Origin: Ambrosia x helenae
Taxonomy: Eukaryota > Streptophyta > Magnoliopsida > Asterales > Asteraceae
Length of the DNA: 64,000 nucleotides
Assembly: GCA_030844895.1 (NCBI GenBank)
Contig: CM061229.1
Span: 125,269,546-125,333,545 of the forward strand
Direction: 5' to 3'
The position numbers and the translations under genes are program-made. This document shows, piece by piece, positions 34,640 through 47,876 of the stretch (the stretch's first letter is position 1; each line of letters begins with the position of its first letter). The notes beneath the pieces are model-generated. The model had not been told where the DNA came from, did not search any database, and worked only from the letters and a program-made list of their open reading frames with translations.

Positions 34640-37449
34640 TCCTGATCGTCATGATGGATAAGAAGAGTAGTTACGATGAACAGGGTTAGTCATGTCTTCC
34701 TGCAATACGTTAGATCAGTATACGTATCCAAGGAATAATAAGTGGTGTTCTTAAAATAGTGAGTGTACTAATACTTATGCTATGATGATTATAGACTAGA
34801 TGCAAATCCTAGTTCACTATAACTAATGGCTCTGATACCAATCTGTCACACCCTCAAATTTCCACTGCGGGGTTTATACCGCGAGGCGCATGACAAACCA
34901 GGATCCCATAGCCATAAGTCACATGAACGACTCTAAATGCCCAAACCATTTAGTTCGTTATTGTAAAACCAAGTTTAAAAGTTTTAACCAAACCAGTTTA
35001 AAGTATAGCGGAAGCGAAATAACAAAACAGTAATATAAAAGTCTGCGCAAAACACCGCGCCCAAAACCATAAGTAAATAGTTAAATATTTAAAAGTAGTT
35101 TATGTGCTCATAATCTCAAGACATAATATGATTCATGCCCTATTCGTGCTCCATACCTAGTTACCTGCAAAAGCATGCTAACGTGTATCAACATAAAGTC
35201 GGTGAGTTCACAAAGTAAAGTAAATGAGTATGCAAATGCGCTGGTTTCCAAACCACGTAACCAAATAAAAGCATAGGTCCTCCAGACCAAATTTTCAAGT
35301 GTTATTAGTTTAAGCGTGTCAGGGGTAGCTAACCCACTCATTGCAACTAAACAGTATTATTGGGACACCTTAAGTAATATAATAGTTTGCCTCAATAACT
35401 AGTGTCTATCAACACTAGTTCTCAAATGTGGTCAGAAGTTCATGCCCATGCTCCCAGCATCGCAAATATGAGGTTGCTGCACAACCTAATAGCTATCAAC
35501 TAATACCCTATTCGCTCCCAGCGATTAACCCAATAATATGCAAGGACTTTTCAAGTGATAGAGTGTTTAGTTCACAAAGGACTAATAAGTTTTAAACTAA
35601 TCAAAGCGCAATCCTTCCCGAGGATTCGTAACGAAAACCAGACCCACCACAGGAGTCAAAACATCTCAATCCGAGATATAATAGTAGTCCCAAACCGGAC
35701 TAGAAAACGTTTATCAAAGTATGCTTTTGAGAAAAAGTAGTGAAACTCACCTTAGTATGCATACAAATAAATCCAAACTCCAAAGTAGGGTGTGCTACCG
35801 ACTCCCTAATATATGTGTCACTAAGTAAGTATATGTGTAATACCATTACACCATATAACCCGTTTGTCCAAGACATTTAAATGTTCAAAATCGTGTAAGT
35901 GACACCTAGTGATTCTACATGCATAAGTAAACCCTACGGACCCGTTGGTGAATATGTTGGTTACCATTAGTTCTATACTTCATATGTGTCTCATACAAGT
36001 GCCCATACAAGTACATGTCAAATACATACCACATAGGACTCCAATTAGTCACATAAACACATAATACACAATCTGCGTTTTTAGGACAGATTATGTGCCA
36101 TGAAAACCAATTTATTTAAAAGACCTAACCAATGAATTAAACTCCCAAATTTTTAATGAATATTCTTTGGGGTTCGTTTGTTTACCCATATTTTTGTTTT
36201 GTCTAAAAACCAAACACAAAAATTATGAAAAATCGTACATCACAGGTATGTTCAGAAAGTTTCTACAACAGGTCAGGTTAGTAGAAAAATTCCTAAAAAT
36301 TGTGTATTCATCCAAACAGGATGAATCCACTTGGAAAAGCTAAGACCAGGTATAATACAACCATCCAAAGAAATCATCAAAACCATCATGTTAAAGTCCT
36401 GTAACAGACCCTACAAGTTGACCTAAACATTCTGTCCAGATTTTAATCATAAATAAACTCTTATTTAAACGACTCATGTGTGCGTATAATCGATCAACAA
36501 CAATCAATAATCATTACAAAACATTCATAAGACATAGCATGATCAGAACCTATCATAACACATGCAAAATCATAAACCCTAACAATCAAAACATCACAAA
36601 CTATTGCGCAACAAGTAACCTATCATATCCCTAATCGCATATGATCATGTTTAACTCATTAAATCTTTATAAACTTCAAGTTTTAATCTTTATAAAAAGG
36701 TTTTAGACCTGGAAAAACTTAGTTATAAGGTTTTATAACATATTAAGAAGATTAAAGCATAATAGATTAAGGATTATACCACAAGCTCTTCGAAACAATC
36801 AACCGAATACTCTTTAAGCTTCCCGATTGATGTTCTTGCGCCTTAGCAGGTGTTTTGGGGTTAATATTTCGTAAATAGGGCAGTAGGGGCGATTAGGGTT
36901 TGAGTTTGGGAGATACAAGAGGCTTAAGGTTGCTTAAATACATGTTTAAGTCGGTTTGGTGATGTCAGACACCCGCTCGGAGCCTGTGAGCGGCTGCTCA
37001 CAGCTCTTCGGCCCGCGTGGGTGGCCTGCTTCATCATACGACGTGTTTTCTTCGATGTTTTCGCTATTTTGGACCATAATAAATGTAACCCCCATGTGTT
37101 AAGACCCCAACCATCCTACCGGTCCACCTATTACGATTTTTATTAACGTATTCGGTTTAAGTTCACGTAATCACATACAGTTGCACATAATTTCACAAAG
37201 TATCATAGAAACACGTAATTGCAATCAATCTCAATCAATTAACTCGCAATTATTTAACTTCGTTGTTCACCAACGTCCGAGGTTCACTAATCATGTATAT
37301 AGTCTGGTAATTCCCGAATTACCACTTCATGCAGTTATTAACCTATAACTGTGCAACGTGTGTCCTATCTAACTAACCCTAGTTAAGTATAATGCAAGGA
37401 ATGTAACTAGAGTTCAGTTAAAGTGAGAACCTGAAATTGCGGGGTATCA
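34640..37449 (-). mobile_element. Ty3-type LTR with primer-binding site, nested
   Basis: The LTR spans 34849-37449, starting TGTGATACCCCGCAATTTCA in minus orientation and ending GGGTGTGACA. TTGGTATCAGAGCC (tRNA-iMet primer-binding site) lies just past it at about 34847-34832. Only about 200 bp of internal sequence remain. Confidence 0.65.
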
Positions 37450-38262
37450 CATGCTATGGGTCAATTATGCCCAAGTTTGTGTGATTTGTGAATAAGGATA
37501 TCAAGCATTTGTGTGAAACCTTTCGTTTTCGAGCCATTTGTTGACCAAATTATTCTACCTTTACCATAAGCCCAAAACCCGTAAGTCCTTTTGATATGTG
37601 CATGGTTTATAGCTTATGTGTGATTGTTATACAAACATATGATAATAAAGTTGCATTCTTGGTTTTCTGAGTGTCATATACTAGCACATTACACGCTAGT
37701 CCAGATATTAAACCGAGAGGAGTGAACATTGTGAGGGGTGTGTAGCATATGTGTATGAACATAAGCATGTTAGTTCTGGATAGGCAAGTCTTGTTTTAAA
37801 ATTGCGCAACATTTGCTCGCCAGATTGTCAATCTCGATTGTGTAAGTTTATGGGACGGGTATGATTGGGACCTTGGAAAATCGATAGGTGAAGGAATTGG
37901 TGGTGAGTTGTTAAATAGGTGAGTCGTGTTTTGAGATTATTTGATTGGGGACAATCAAAGGTAAGTGTGGGAATGTGATGGACGGGGTCAATATGGTGTT
38001 TAAGATGCTTAATTGTGTGCTTTTAGTTTAATTTAAATGTTTATATGTCATGAATAAGCTGACTACGCAAAGTTTGGATGTGCAGGTTAATCAGCTTAAA
38101 TGGATGGACTTAAGATGGAATTGTGTAACGCGTGTGAGCCGAAGGAAAATGATCAAGTCGCGTACACTTGAAAGCGAGCATGGAAAGTGATAGATGTTCA
38201 TGAACGCTGGAGCGTTGAAGATGAACTTTGGATAAGCCAAGAACACCCAAATCAGAGGCTAT

Positions 38263-38515
38263 TAATGTTTGATGTGTTGCAAAACACATCTCTTTTCCTA
38301 TGTATTTTGTATATTATTTGGTCATGTTTTTATTGGTTTCGTGTCATTTTTTTATGTATTTATGTATTTTATTATTTTATAGGTGTTTGGATAAAATGAG
38401 CTCAAAATGAAAGAATTTTAATTGAGACACCAACACGTGAGAGCAAGTGTTCATGGACGTTGGAGCGTAAAGAGGAACTTTGGTCGACCAAAGAACACCC
38501 GAGTCAAGAACATAG

Positions 38516-38588
<73 letters not shown>

Positions 38589-40073
38589 TAAAAAAATTGT
38601 GAGCAAGTAATATGGATTTGTGGAGCTCAATCCATGAATCCACGAGCCCAATGGAGGTGCCACGAAATTGAATAAATAAAAAAGGAAATGCATGATTTAA
38701 AGAAAACCCTATGCGACATTATTTAAAGGAAGGCACATTATAAAATTTTGGAGAGCGGCACAAATTACGATCGAGCAGATCAAAGCCGCCAAAAAAGGAG
38801 GTGGACAGAAGCTCACGAAGCAGGTGCCTTGCGCAGATTTTTGAGAGGAAAAAGAAAGGAGAGGAGACCAGGGATCGAGGTTTTCACAATATTAGTTATT
38901 TTCGTTTGATACTTCGTGTTTTGAACTTATTAACTATGTGTTATTTTGATCCCAATAATATGTTTTCTTGTTTTGTCATGAATATTATTGGCTAAACATT
39001 TACGCTACCTAGGTCGTATTGATGATTATTTCGTGACTTTTTTTACGTTCGGTTTTGGATAATATTATTTTTGGCTTAATGTTTTGGTAAAATATTTTTG
39101 TGTTGTTGATAAAAATGCGTATAAACGCTTTTAGTAATCGGTTTGCTTGATTGTTGCTTTGCGTTTTTCTCTAGTTTTGTTACTTTAGTAGTTTCAAAAT
39201 CTAGAGTTTTACGTGATTCTCCATAGACTTTGTGTTAATGGTTAATCTAGAGGTTTCTTGTCTTAGATAACCCTATTAGCAACCTTGTAAGCCCTTGAAA
39301 TTAGTGTTTTGCCACTCTTGAGACCGGGAGGAGATAGGGTGTCGGTTTGTCTAGTTCTTAGGTTTTGGGTATAGGTGAGACCGGGAGGAGATCCTTACTT
39401 ATTTACCTTAGCTTCCCTAACAAATTCGAGTTTTTGTCAACAATCTTAGATAACTCCTTCACACTTTCGGGTGTGATGAGATTAGCGAGACCGGGAGGTG
39501 AGCGAATCTTTTGAGTACCTTAGCATTCCCTAGTAAGGTGAGACCAGGAGGTGATCCGAACTAGTAACCGGTGATTTACACGTCCCTTAGGATTTTCCAA
39601 GAGGTGTTAGTGAGACCGAGAGGTGATCTAGCATTCTTTAGGGTTTTCTTGAGTCAGTCGTATTTTTAGGAACCCGGTAGCCATTCCATTATCCATTTCC
39701 GAGCATTGTGAGTTGCGGGTAGGATTCTAGAGCTAGGTAGTTGTTTTCCAGATTATCCGAGTTTCTTCTCTCTGGTTTCTGAGCTGTCTGTTCTGCTTCC
39801 TGTTCCTGTTTGTGTTTCTGTTTTAATAGATTTAATTGCTTTATTTATTTATTTGGTTTAAACATAATTTTCTCAAAAACCAAATTATTAGGCTAGGAGT
39901 CGACAGAGGTTTAGTACCGAGAGTCGCTAGATTTGTGTCCACGGTTCGATACTCGGACTTACTTGCTCTGCTACACTGCGACCGGTACACTTGCCGTTAG
40001 TGTGTGGTTTTGTAGGTTTTTCCATTTTTAAAACTTGACCGATTTATTTACTACACATTTCCCACATCAGTAT
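38263..40073 (+). mobile_element. Solo-LTR-like insertion (1.8 kb) in the 3' LTR
   Basis: Absent from the 5' LTR. Ends approach TGATGTG...CACATCA. It contains an (AAT)n run (38518-38586), five GAGACCGGGAGGAGAT-type repeats (39318-39620) and a segment (38440-38510) resembling the host LTR (GTTGGAGCG, AAGAACACCCGAGTC). The target duplication is unclear. Confidence 0.6.
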
Positions 40074-40227
40074 TACTAATTATATTTATAATAATATAAT
40101 AATAACAATATTTGAAAGAAGTTTGAGAAATGATCAGCGCATGGCTCATTCTCATTCTCAAACAAAGAAAAAAAAAATGATTGCAATGAAGAAAAGTGTA
40201 AGGTGCATTTAATGCATATTTAAAATG

Positions 40228-41636
40228 GAGAAAATTACTCGAATAGTTCATGTGGTTTACACAATTTTCACCTATAGTCCTCAAGTTTTTAAAATTACAG
40301 TCATAGTCCTCAACTTTTGGTGTTTCTTAACTCGGATAGTCCTTGGAGTGACTGTGAAATTACTAAATTACCCTTTTGATGGATGGAGGTTAAATAATCC
40401 AGTTAAGTGAATGTAAAATTACTAAATTACCCTTACCCCAATAAAAATAAAAAAAATCAATTAATTAATAAAATATAAAGAGGATCCACTTAACCCCTTA
40501 ACCAATTACTTTTCTCCACCTATTTTAATAGGGCCCACCAACTTCATCTTCCTCACCCTATCACCACCACCAAACCGAAACCCATTAATACAAAATTCCT
40601 AAACAATCACAGGCGCATATACAAATAAAGATTGATAGAACCAGTTGAATATTAAACTATTAAAGGATAACAACAATCAATCAACCAAACTCTAAAAAAT
40701 TATCCCAGATGAGAATCATAAATCCACCTCAACCCTATATAAAAAAACAACAAAAAAGATAAGAAATCAAGAGGCTTTTTACATTATTAACACAAAGTCA
40801 CTTACTTCGCCATTGATGGTAACTTAAATCGATTCAAGATTATTCAATATTTGACAGACGGAGAAGGAAAAAGGGACAGGAGAAGAAGACGACGGCGGCG
40901 GTGGTGGTGGATACTCACAAAGACGACGATTATAAATGTTAAGGGTTCCTAATTGAATTAGATCTGACCTGAAGGTTGACGGGTAGAGGTTCGGGGGTGG
41001 TTTGGTCTGAGTTGCAGGTATTATGGTGGTGACGGGGATGGCTCTTAGCGGCGGGTCAGGATAGTAGGTCTTGAAGGTGTCATTGGTTGTGGCTTATGGT
41101 AATAGATTAATGAAGGAGGGTAACTATTATAATGAATAATTAGCTACTGTTGTTGGTTTCAAATGGTGGTTTCAAAGAGTGTAGGTAGTTTCAGATTAAG
41201 GTGAAAGGTAGATATGGTGGTGGGCTACGGTGATTCTTGATCAGAAAAGGGTTTTGGTTTGTTGGTTGTGGTGGTAGTTGGTGGTGGTGGTTGGTGGTGA
41301 TAGGGTGAAGAAGATGAAGTTGGTGGGCCCCCACTAAAATAGGTGGAGAAAAATAATTGACTAAGGGGCTAAGTGGGCCCTCTTTATATTTATTAATTAA
41401 TTGCTTTTTTTTTATTTTTATTGGGGTAAGGGTAATTTTTAGTAATTTTATATCAACTTAACTGGATTATTTAACCTCCATCCATCAAAAGGGTAATTTA
41501 GTAATTTCACAACCACTCCAAGGACTATCCGAGTTAAGAAACACCAAAAGTTAAGGACTATGACTGTAATTTTAAAAACTTGGGGACTATAGGTGAAAAA
41601 TGTGTAAACCACAAGGACTATTCGAGCAATTTTCTC
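40228..41636. mobile_element. Non-autonomous MULE (1409 bp) with 9-bp duplication
   Basis: Inverted termini of about 350 bp, differing at only a small share of positions, begin GAGAAAATTRCTCGAATAGT. The duplication TTTAAAATG lies at 40219-40227 and 41637-41645. The centre (40600-41290) has purine-rich and GGTGGT-rich stretches but no identifiable gene. Frames in the termini (such as 40225-40410) are artefacts. Confidence 0.9.
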
Positions 41637-42748
41637 TTTAAAATGAAAGGAAACCATGTTCAGTGACTGATGGATGTAGGGGCTGTCTGACCAAACGTAA
41701 GAGGCGACGAGGGGTTCAAGATGGAACCATCAGCATTTTATAATACTTGTCTAGACATTATTGGCCGTAAGGGCTGTATTTCCATCCGTAGCTTACGCCG
41801 ACAAAGGAGGAAAAATTGAAAAGTTGTTTGTTATTGATATTTAATGAAAAAAAAACTTGAACCCTGTTAGAATTCAGCCGTGAATAGTCGAGAAATAACA
41901 TCAATTGCAGTTTTGTGGAGCTACAATCAAGAGATAAAATCATCAAGCAATTAATCCTTCACCCGAATCAACATGGTATCAAGTGTTAATCATCCCGTGA
42001 GCGTATTTTGCACCACCATGAGCGGCTAATCACCCGTGAGCCTCTCCGGGTGAATGGTTAGTTACATTTGCAAGGTTTTATGTTTGTCGAACAATTGAAT
42101 TGAAACTTTGAATGTCTAAACTTTGGGTTTCGGTTGTGGTTTATTTTTAATATTGGCGTTGAACGTTTATTGAATGATTAGTTTGTTTGAATTTCATCAA
42201 CCAACGCGCTTTATTATCGAGGGTCATTGAATACATTCAAGTTGTGTGTTTCAATATTACGAGTCATTAAGATATTGTTAGGTGATAATCAACCAAGTCA
42301 ACAGTCGCGGTCTAGTTATCGTCTGTCACAAAGTCATTAATCAACCTTATTTATCAATCATATTAATCCACATATCATGTCTATGTGATATCAATTGGCA
42401 AACTATATTAAACCTTGGCTAAAGTGATTAACCGGGATCCTAGAGAGGTCACCATTTCTCTAATTGTTTACAACTCGTTTTCTTTTAAGTGTTTTTATTA
42501 ATTGCAATTTAATCAACAATCAACCAATCGATTTTACATTTCCGTCTAGTTTAATTTAGTTGTTAAAAAAATTACACTTTTCACAGCACTCCTCGTGGTG
42601 CGACACCCGACTTACCCTAACTAGTAAGGTAATTGTTCTTTTCTTAAACTCTTATTTTTAACCGGTCCTTCGACACCAATCAGTACCCGTGACCAAATCT
42701 GGTAACGCCCCATCCTCAGTCCTATGTCTCCCACATCTCTAGTTTTTC

Positions 42749-43082
42749 TACCTATAATTAGTTTTTTTTTGATCGGCGAACAACTGTGTGGCAACCACCC
42801 TTGCGGGGTGCCGTGCCCAAGAATCGACTACTCGACCTCCAGCAGCCCCCGCCTTCTCTCGATGCGCGGAAACCCGAGCCCCACCCGCCCGAAGGCACGA
42901 CAGTGTTATAGAACTCGGTAAAACCTCGCCGCCCATCACATTCGAACCGCGCCACCCGTATTCGATCTTCACCCGGATACCAAACCATAATGTTGGAAGT
43001 GGGAATTGAACCCTTGATCACCTAAGTGAACATAAGGCCTCTCCACCACTACACCACTATGGATGGATACCTATAATTAGTT
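42749..43082 (-). mobile_element. SINE (304 bp) with 15-bp target duplication
   Basis: In minus orientation: A-box-like TAGTGGTGTAGTGG, B box GGGTTCAATTCCC, a GC-rich body, and a tail ending GATCAAAAAAA. The direct repeat TACCTATAATTAGTT lies at 42749-42763 and 43068-43082; the element is 42764-43067. It is RNA polymerase III-derived. Open frames in its GC-rich body are not genes. Confidence 0.9.
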
Positions 43083-43828
43083 ACATATCGCTTTCTAACA
43101 TATAATGGGGATTTTTAAAAGTTACTAATTTCAATAATAAGACTTTTCCGTATTGAAAAAGAAAAGCTTTTTGACAATTGGTTGATCTAAACTACCGAAT
43201 ACCGATTGTTTGCAATAGGTCGCGAAATTATTACACTCGTCAAATTTTTATATGTTTATCATTTTTATAATTTACTGCTACACCATTTTGAATGCAATGC
43301 ATTTGTGACATGATGATGAGTTCATCTTCTGATTTCTATTTACGAATATTAGCGGGGTTATAAACGAGTCGACCAACTTCAAATTCATCTTCTGATTCCT
43401 ATTAACTAACCACAAGTTTTCTCTTGCAATTCCTATTATTATTATTTATTAACCCTTCAAAACAATTAAACAAGTTTACCACCTCTAGCATCTAGGTATA
43501 TTAACCAATAGAATAAAGACCAGAGTTAAACATTGCCTTAACTTAAATCAACCCCGCCATGTGATACTTCATAGTTATATGGCTAAAAGATATCCAAGAA
43601 AGCGTCGCAGGAAGTTGTGGGTTGTCCACGTCAATCTGTACGTTGTTTTAATTGTTGATTTGTCTCCGCTAAGGGCATGTGTAGTGGAGGGGCGTTATGA
43701 GGAATAAAATATTATAAAGTAATAGAAAGGGCTTTATGGGGCGTTATGGTAAAAGAGGGTGTAGTGGGAGGGGGCGTTATAGGGCTTTATAAATGATTGG
43801 GTAATCATTGCTTAATTATTGTTTATTG

Positions 43829-43871
<43 letters not shown>
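43083..43871. other. Gene-free stretch with a partial MITE-like end and (ATT)n run
   Basis: GGGCATGTGTAGTGGAGG and GTGTAGTGGGAGGGGGCGTT (43674-43790) are MITE-like repeated motifs. The ATT run at 43833-43871 adjoins the Helitron start. No gene is seen. Confidence 0.5.
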
Positions 43872-43872
<1 letters not shown>

Positions 43873-45350
43873 CTACACTATATAATAAAAGAAAACACAT
43901 GACACTCGCTCATGAATTCTCTCATTTTATTATTTAATACAATAAATTCAAATTTAAATATTATAATTGATTTGCAAAAGCATATTATAAATTTATTAAA
44001 TTGAATTTTATTAATTATATTAATAATCATAGTTGTAACTGAAATCATTAATAAAAGAAAACACATGATTCTTTTTACAATATTTGATCTGTTATTCTAA
44101 GTTTAAAATTAAGTTTGTTACAATATTTGACAAATGATTATTGAGTTTTTTTTTTTTTTTTTTTTTTTTTTGGTCATTGTTTTAGATGTTAAACTAAGCT
44201 CAACAAATACATATTAATTTTAATACTTAAAATTCAAAAGTCAAATAAACAAATTAAGAATAACACAATGCAATTAGTCAAGGTTTTTTTGTAAGACTTT
44301 CATGTTGTTCAAAACAAATAAATAAAATATATTCTATGTTTTTTGTAAATCAATTAATATAATTATATTATAATTCAAAATTAGAAATAAATTATTAGAC
44401 ATAATTTGAAAATGTTTATGATCTAACAAAAGTAATCTTTATTAAAAATTATTTATTTTTTAAGATAGCGTATTTATGTGTTATTAAATTTAAATCGTGT
44501 ACCTTAAAAACGTGTTTTTAATATGTGGTCTTTCACTCTAAGTTTAAAACTATATTTCTTACTATATTCTGAACAAACAAAATAAAACAAATCAATTCAC
44601 ATTAATTAAATATTTGATTTAATACAAAACTAAATATGTTTGGCTATTTTCGTATTATGATACCTTCATATATAAAATACATTTTATATATGAAAAATCA
44701 TTATTTGGAATCTTCATTGACTTTGTTTTTTTCAAGTTACTTCAATAGAGAAATGCAATATCTAAACAGTCTTTTCATTACTAATTCGTTTCAATCTTTA
44801 TTTCCATGCTATTAATTCACACATTTTTTTTATAATACAGTAAAATTGAACCAATAAATTTCATTATGTTTAAGGACCTTGATGTTAGAAAAAAATGATT
44901 ATACACTCAAGGTTATAAATACTTTGGCTTTGGAATAAACTTGATGTCAAATTCCAAAATGAACAATACTCGATTGGGATAGTTTAACGGATGAGGAGAT
45001 ACTTTTAAATTAATTTCATTTTTTTATATCCTAGCCTAAACAGATTTACCTTTATTACTTTTTGATTTTTTTTTGTTTTGTTGTTACCTGCAGTCTTATA
45101 AGGTAATAGCCACGGTATGGAATATATATTTTGAAATGTTTGAAAAAAGTTTTATATGAATAAAAATGTTTTTTACAATAAATCATTTAGGGGCTGATGA
45201 ATATTTAATATTTTTTTGGTTGTAAAGGTAACTTTTTTTATTTTAAATAAAATATGTAATCTAATTTTTTCTTAATTAATTTTAAATTTTTTATATAATA
45301 TATATAATTTAAATTGTTCAACCCGTGTATCACACGGGTATATAACCTAG
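43872..45350 (+). mobile_element. Helitron 4, complete non-autonomous (1479 bp)
   Basis: The 5' end is A|TCTACACTATATAATAAAAG. The 3' end is the perfect hairpin ACCCGTGTATCACACGGGT (45321-45339) followed by ATATAACCTAG|T. It inserted between A and T. It is homologous over both halves to Helitron 3. Confidence 0.85.
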
Positions 45351-46279
45351 TACCTACTAATATTACGAAACTTTCTTTATATTACAGCCTGATGAGTCAA
45401 TGTATGCCCCTTGATGAGTCAATGTATCCCACCTTATATCTTCTACCCTTTGTTTTACTCAAAACCCATCTACTGGTTTGCCATACCATCAAACCCACCT
45501 TCCTATAAAACCTCTAAGATCACCCTCATTTTTCTTGATGAATCTCACACACACACACACACCACGTACGGAGAAAGGAAGAGAGAGACCAGAGAATTGA
45601 GAGAGAAGCAGAGGAATGCCGGCCACCATGGCGGAGCTCCGGTGAAACCCTCCGGCACTGCTCCCACCACCATCACCTCCACAGCAACCACCCACCACCA
45701 ACAACAGTAACCACCCACCACCAGCCCCACCTCAACAGCTGCTGAATCCGCCATGGAGGATAGAAGGAGTTGAGAAAGTGGAAAACGGGGTACCATTTAT
45801 AGGTTATTACTCGTAATGTCCGCCTTCATCGCTCCTTGAGCTCGTCAGTCGTCACAAGTCACTAGTGGGTTTATGTTTATCATTTATGTCTGCTTTGATT
45901 TATCCTTCTTTTCTCGCCATTGTTATATTTTTATCGTACCTCTGATATGTTGTCGACAAGAAGTTATTTTGTTTGATGATTTTGTCTGTTCCAAAAGATC
46001 AAGTCATGCAAGAGTTGGGAGATGTGAAAGGAGGTGAGTTTGGAAGTGTGATGATTTTTTTATTATATTTTGAACACGTGTCGCTCCTCCATTGGCCCTC
46101 CACTGAAGTCTCATGAAAACGTCTTGGGATTCGGGAACCGACTCTCCAAAGTTGGTTGAGGTGGCTATTTTGGTAAAATACCTCGGTCAAAGGCTATTTC
46201 CGTGATTTTTCCTTAATATTTTTATTTTTCATTTCAACTGTATTTTTATTTTTAATGTTAAATATAATTTGTTTCAAAT
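45351..46279 (+). promoter_or_regulatory. Promoter/5'-leader-like fragment (TATA, CA and GA tracts)
   Basis: CCTATAAAACC (about 45503) is followed by a CACACA run, a GAGA-rich leader and GCCACCATGGCGGAG (about 45625), whose frame closes at once. It looks like the start of a gene, but no continuing ORF is seen. Upstream TGATGAGTCAATGTAT is duplicated (45391 and 45412). It may be a captured or truncated gene end. Confidence 0.3.
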
Positions 46280-47876
46280 TAAAATATAGAGTAAATTACT
46301 ATTTGAGTCCATGTGTTTTGGTGGTTTTAACTAGTTGAATCCAAAATGAAAATGTTTAACTATCTGAGCACCTAATTTTTCTATTTATAACTATATGAGT
46401 CCATTTAACTAACTCCATCCATCAACTCTGTTAGTTAGAAAGATATTTTAGTCATTTATATCTGAGGTACAAGTTTATAATGCACAAGACATTTAAAAAT
46501 AAATTTACTATTTTATGATTATTATTTACTATTATTATTATATTGTTATTATATATATAAACACGTCATATTCTCCCCCAAATTCATCAAATAAACCACA
46601 ACTAATCAATGGCGACACAAATTTGTTCAACAAATTCATCAATCAGATCACATAACACCTCCTTCATCCTTCACAATCCTATAAAACTTCATCCCTCAAT
46701 TAGTCTCTCAACCTCAATTTCTCGTCTGTCAAAGTATCGTGTACACAGAAAGTACTCCATTCAATGCTCAGTAGAAGAAACAAAGCCTGTGACTTTAAGA
46801 ACTTGCAAGCAATGCAAAACCCAGTTCGATCCTTCATTCAATGCTCGGAGAAGGCTATCGGGAATGGAGAGGTGGTCAGTCAGAGAGTTGGTTACCGGGG
46901 TTGCTCGTAACCGGTCACCGGTGTTAGAAGGTGACCGGAGAAGATGGTCTGAAAGGTGATACTGCCATTGCTGTCGTGGGTAGAAGGTGACTGGAGAAGA
47001 TGGTCACTCACGACCACTCCACCACCGTTGCAACCCCATCTCACCACCACGTTTGCACAACCTCACCTATGGCACCACCACTATAGCCGCACCTCAACAC
47101 CACCTCACCCCCAAAATCGATTATGAGCCCTAATCCCCAAACCAATATCAGATCTAATCGGATTTGAACGATCGTCTCATTTACCCTTGAACTGCAACCA
47201 CCTTCACCCTCCAGTGAACCACTTAAACCACCCATAACATCAAGACACCGAACTATCCACAACAAAATCATGAAATCACCTACTTCGAACCCTCACGAAC
47301 CACCTGCTTTCTCACAAAGGGCTCGGACAAAAAGACCTGCTTTCTCACAAAGTTGAGCAACTCGTAGAAGATCATAGTGACTGAACATCCCATTTGCTAA
47401 TATGGCATCAACAACATTAAGGAATGTCACAAGATTGATTTCAAGAACCTGTTGCAGAATATAACTTTTGAAAATTATTACTCAGTTACATACATTGGTG
47501 GAGGTATTGGTGGTTATTGGACTGGAAATGGTGGTTATGGTGTTTGGTGCGGTTGCCGGCGAGCAGAACTCAACCGGAGAAGATGACTGGAAGTCGTTGG
47601 CCTTCCTCTATCTCTCACACGTTCTCTCTCTCTTATCTCTCTTTGTGTGTGTATGTATGTGTTTAATATAATAATAATAACAATAAAATATAAAAGGGTA
47701 TTTTAGTCATTTCATGAAAACTAACTGAGAAAATCTAACCAAGTTAGTAAATTGGACTCAAATTGTTACAAATTGAAAAATCAGATGCTCAAATAGTTAA
47801 ACATTTTTGTTTTGGATTCAAGTAGTTAAAACCATCAAAACACAGGGACTCAAATAGTAATTTACTCTAAAATATA
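46280..47876. mobile_element. Pack-MULE-like element (1579 bp) with 9-bp duplication
   Basis: Inverted termini of about 170-190 bp begin GAGTAAATTACTATTTGAGT; the duplication TAAAATATA lies at 46280-46288 and 47868-47876. The element proper is 46289-47867. Inside are a coding fragment at 46609-46959 with an upstream TATA (about 46548) and GC-richer, gene-like sequence to about 47600. Confidence 0.9.
46609..46959 (+). pseudogene. Captured 5' exon of a plastid-protein-like gene
   Basis: The 116-codon frame starts ATG in the context AATCAATGGCG, 60 bp after TATATATAAA. The first about 55 residues are Ser/Thr/Ile/His-rich with almost no acidic residues, like a chloroplast transit peptide, followed by YSIQCSVEE (a plausible cleavage region) and RTCKQCKTQFDPS, a CxxC motif. 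After about residue 82 the sequence becomes Arg-rich and no longer protein-like. This suggests that only the first exon was captured; the parent gene is not in the window. Function unknown. Confidence 0.55.

Larger units (their letters stand above)
33128..42687 (+). mobile_element. LTR retrotransposon without recognisable gag-pol, GTACC target duplication
   Basis: 5' LTR 33133-34601 (1469 bp, TGATGG...CGATCA) and 3' LTR 37976-42682 (TGATGG...CAATCA) are homologous along their whole length. The outer flanks are GTACC at 33128-33132 and 42683-42687. The 3' LTR is longer only because of insertions at 38263-40073 and 40228-41636; subtracting them leaves about 1478 bp. The short internal region (34602-37975) is largely occupied by another retroelement's LTR, and what remains is non-coding. 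The LTRs differ at about fifteen positions in the first about 290 bp by eye, so the element is not recent. Confidence 0.88.

Noticed and set aside
40225..41657. Two near-identical ORFs on opposite strands (40225-40410 and 41448-41657)
   Set aside because: They are the two inverted termini of the 1409-bp MULE read through, not genes.
42748..43021. GC-rich overlapping ORFs on both strands
   Set aside because: They lie wholly in the SINE body, which has pol III boxes and a 15-bp target duplication.
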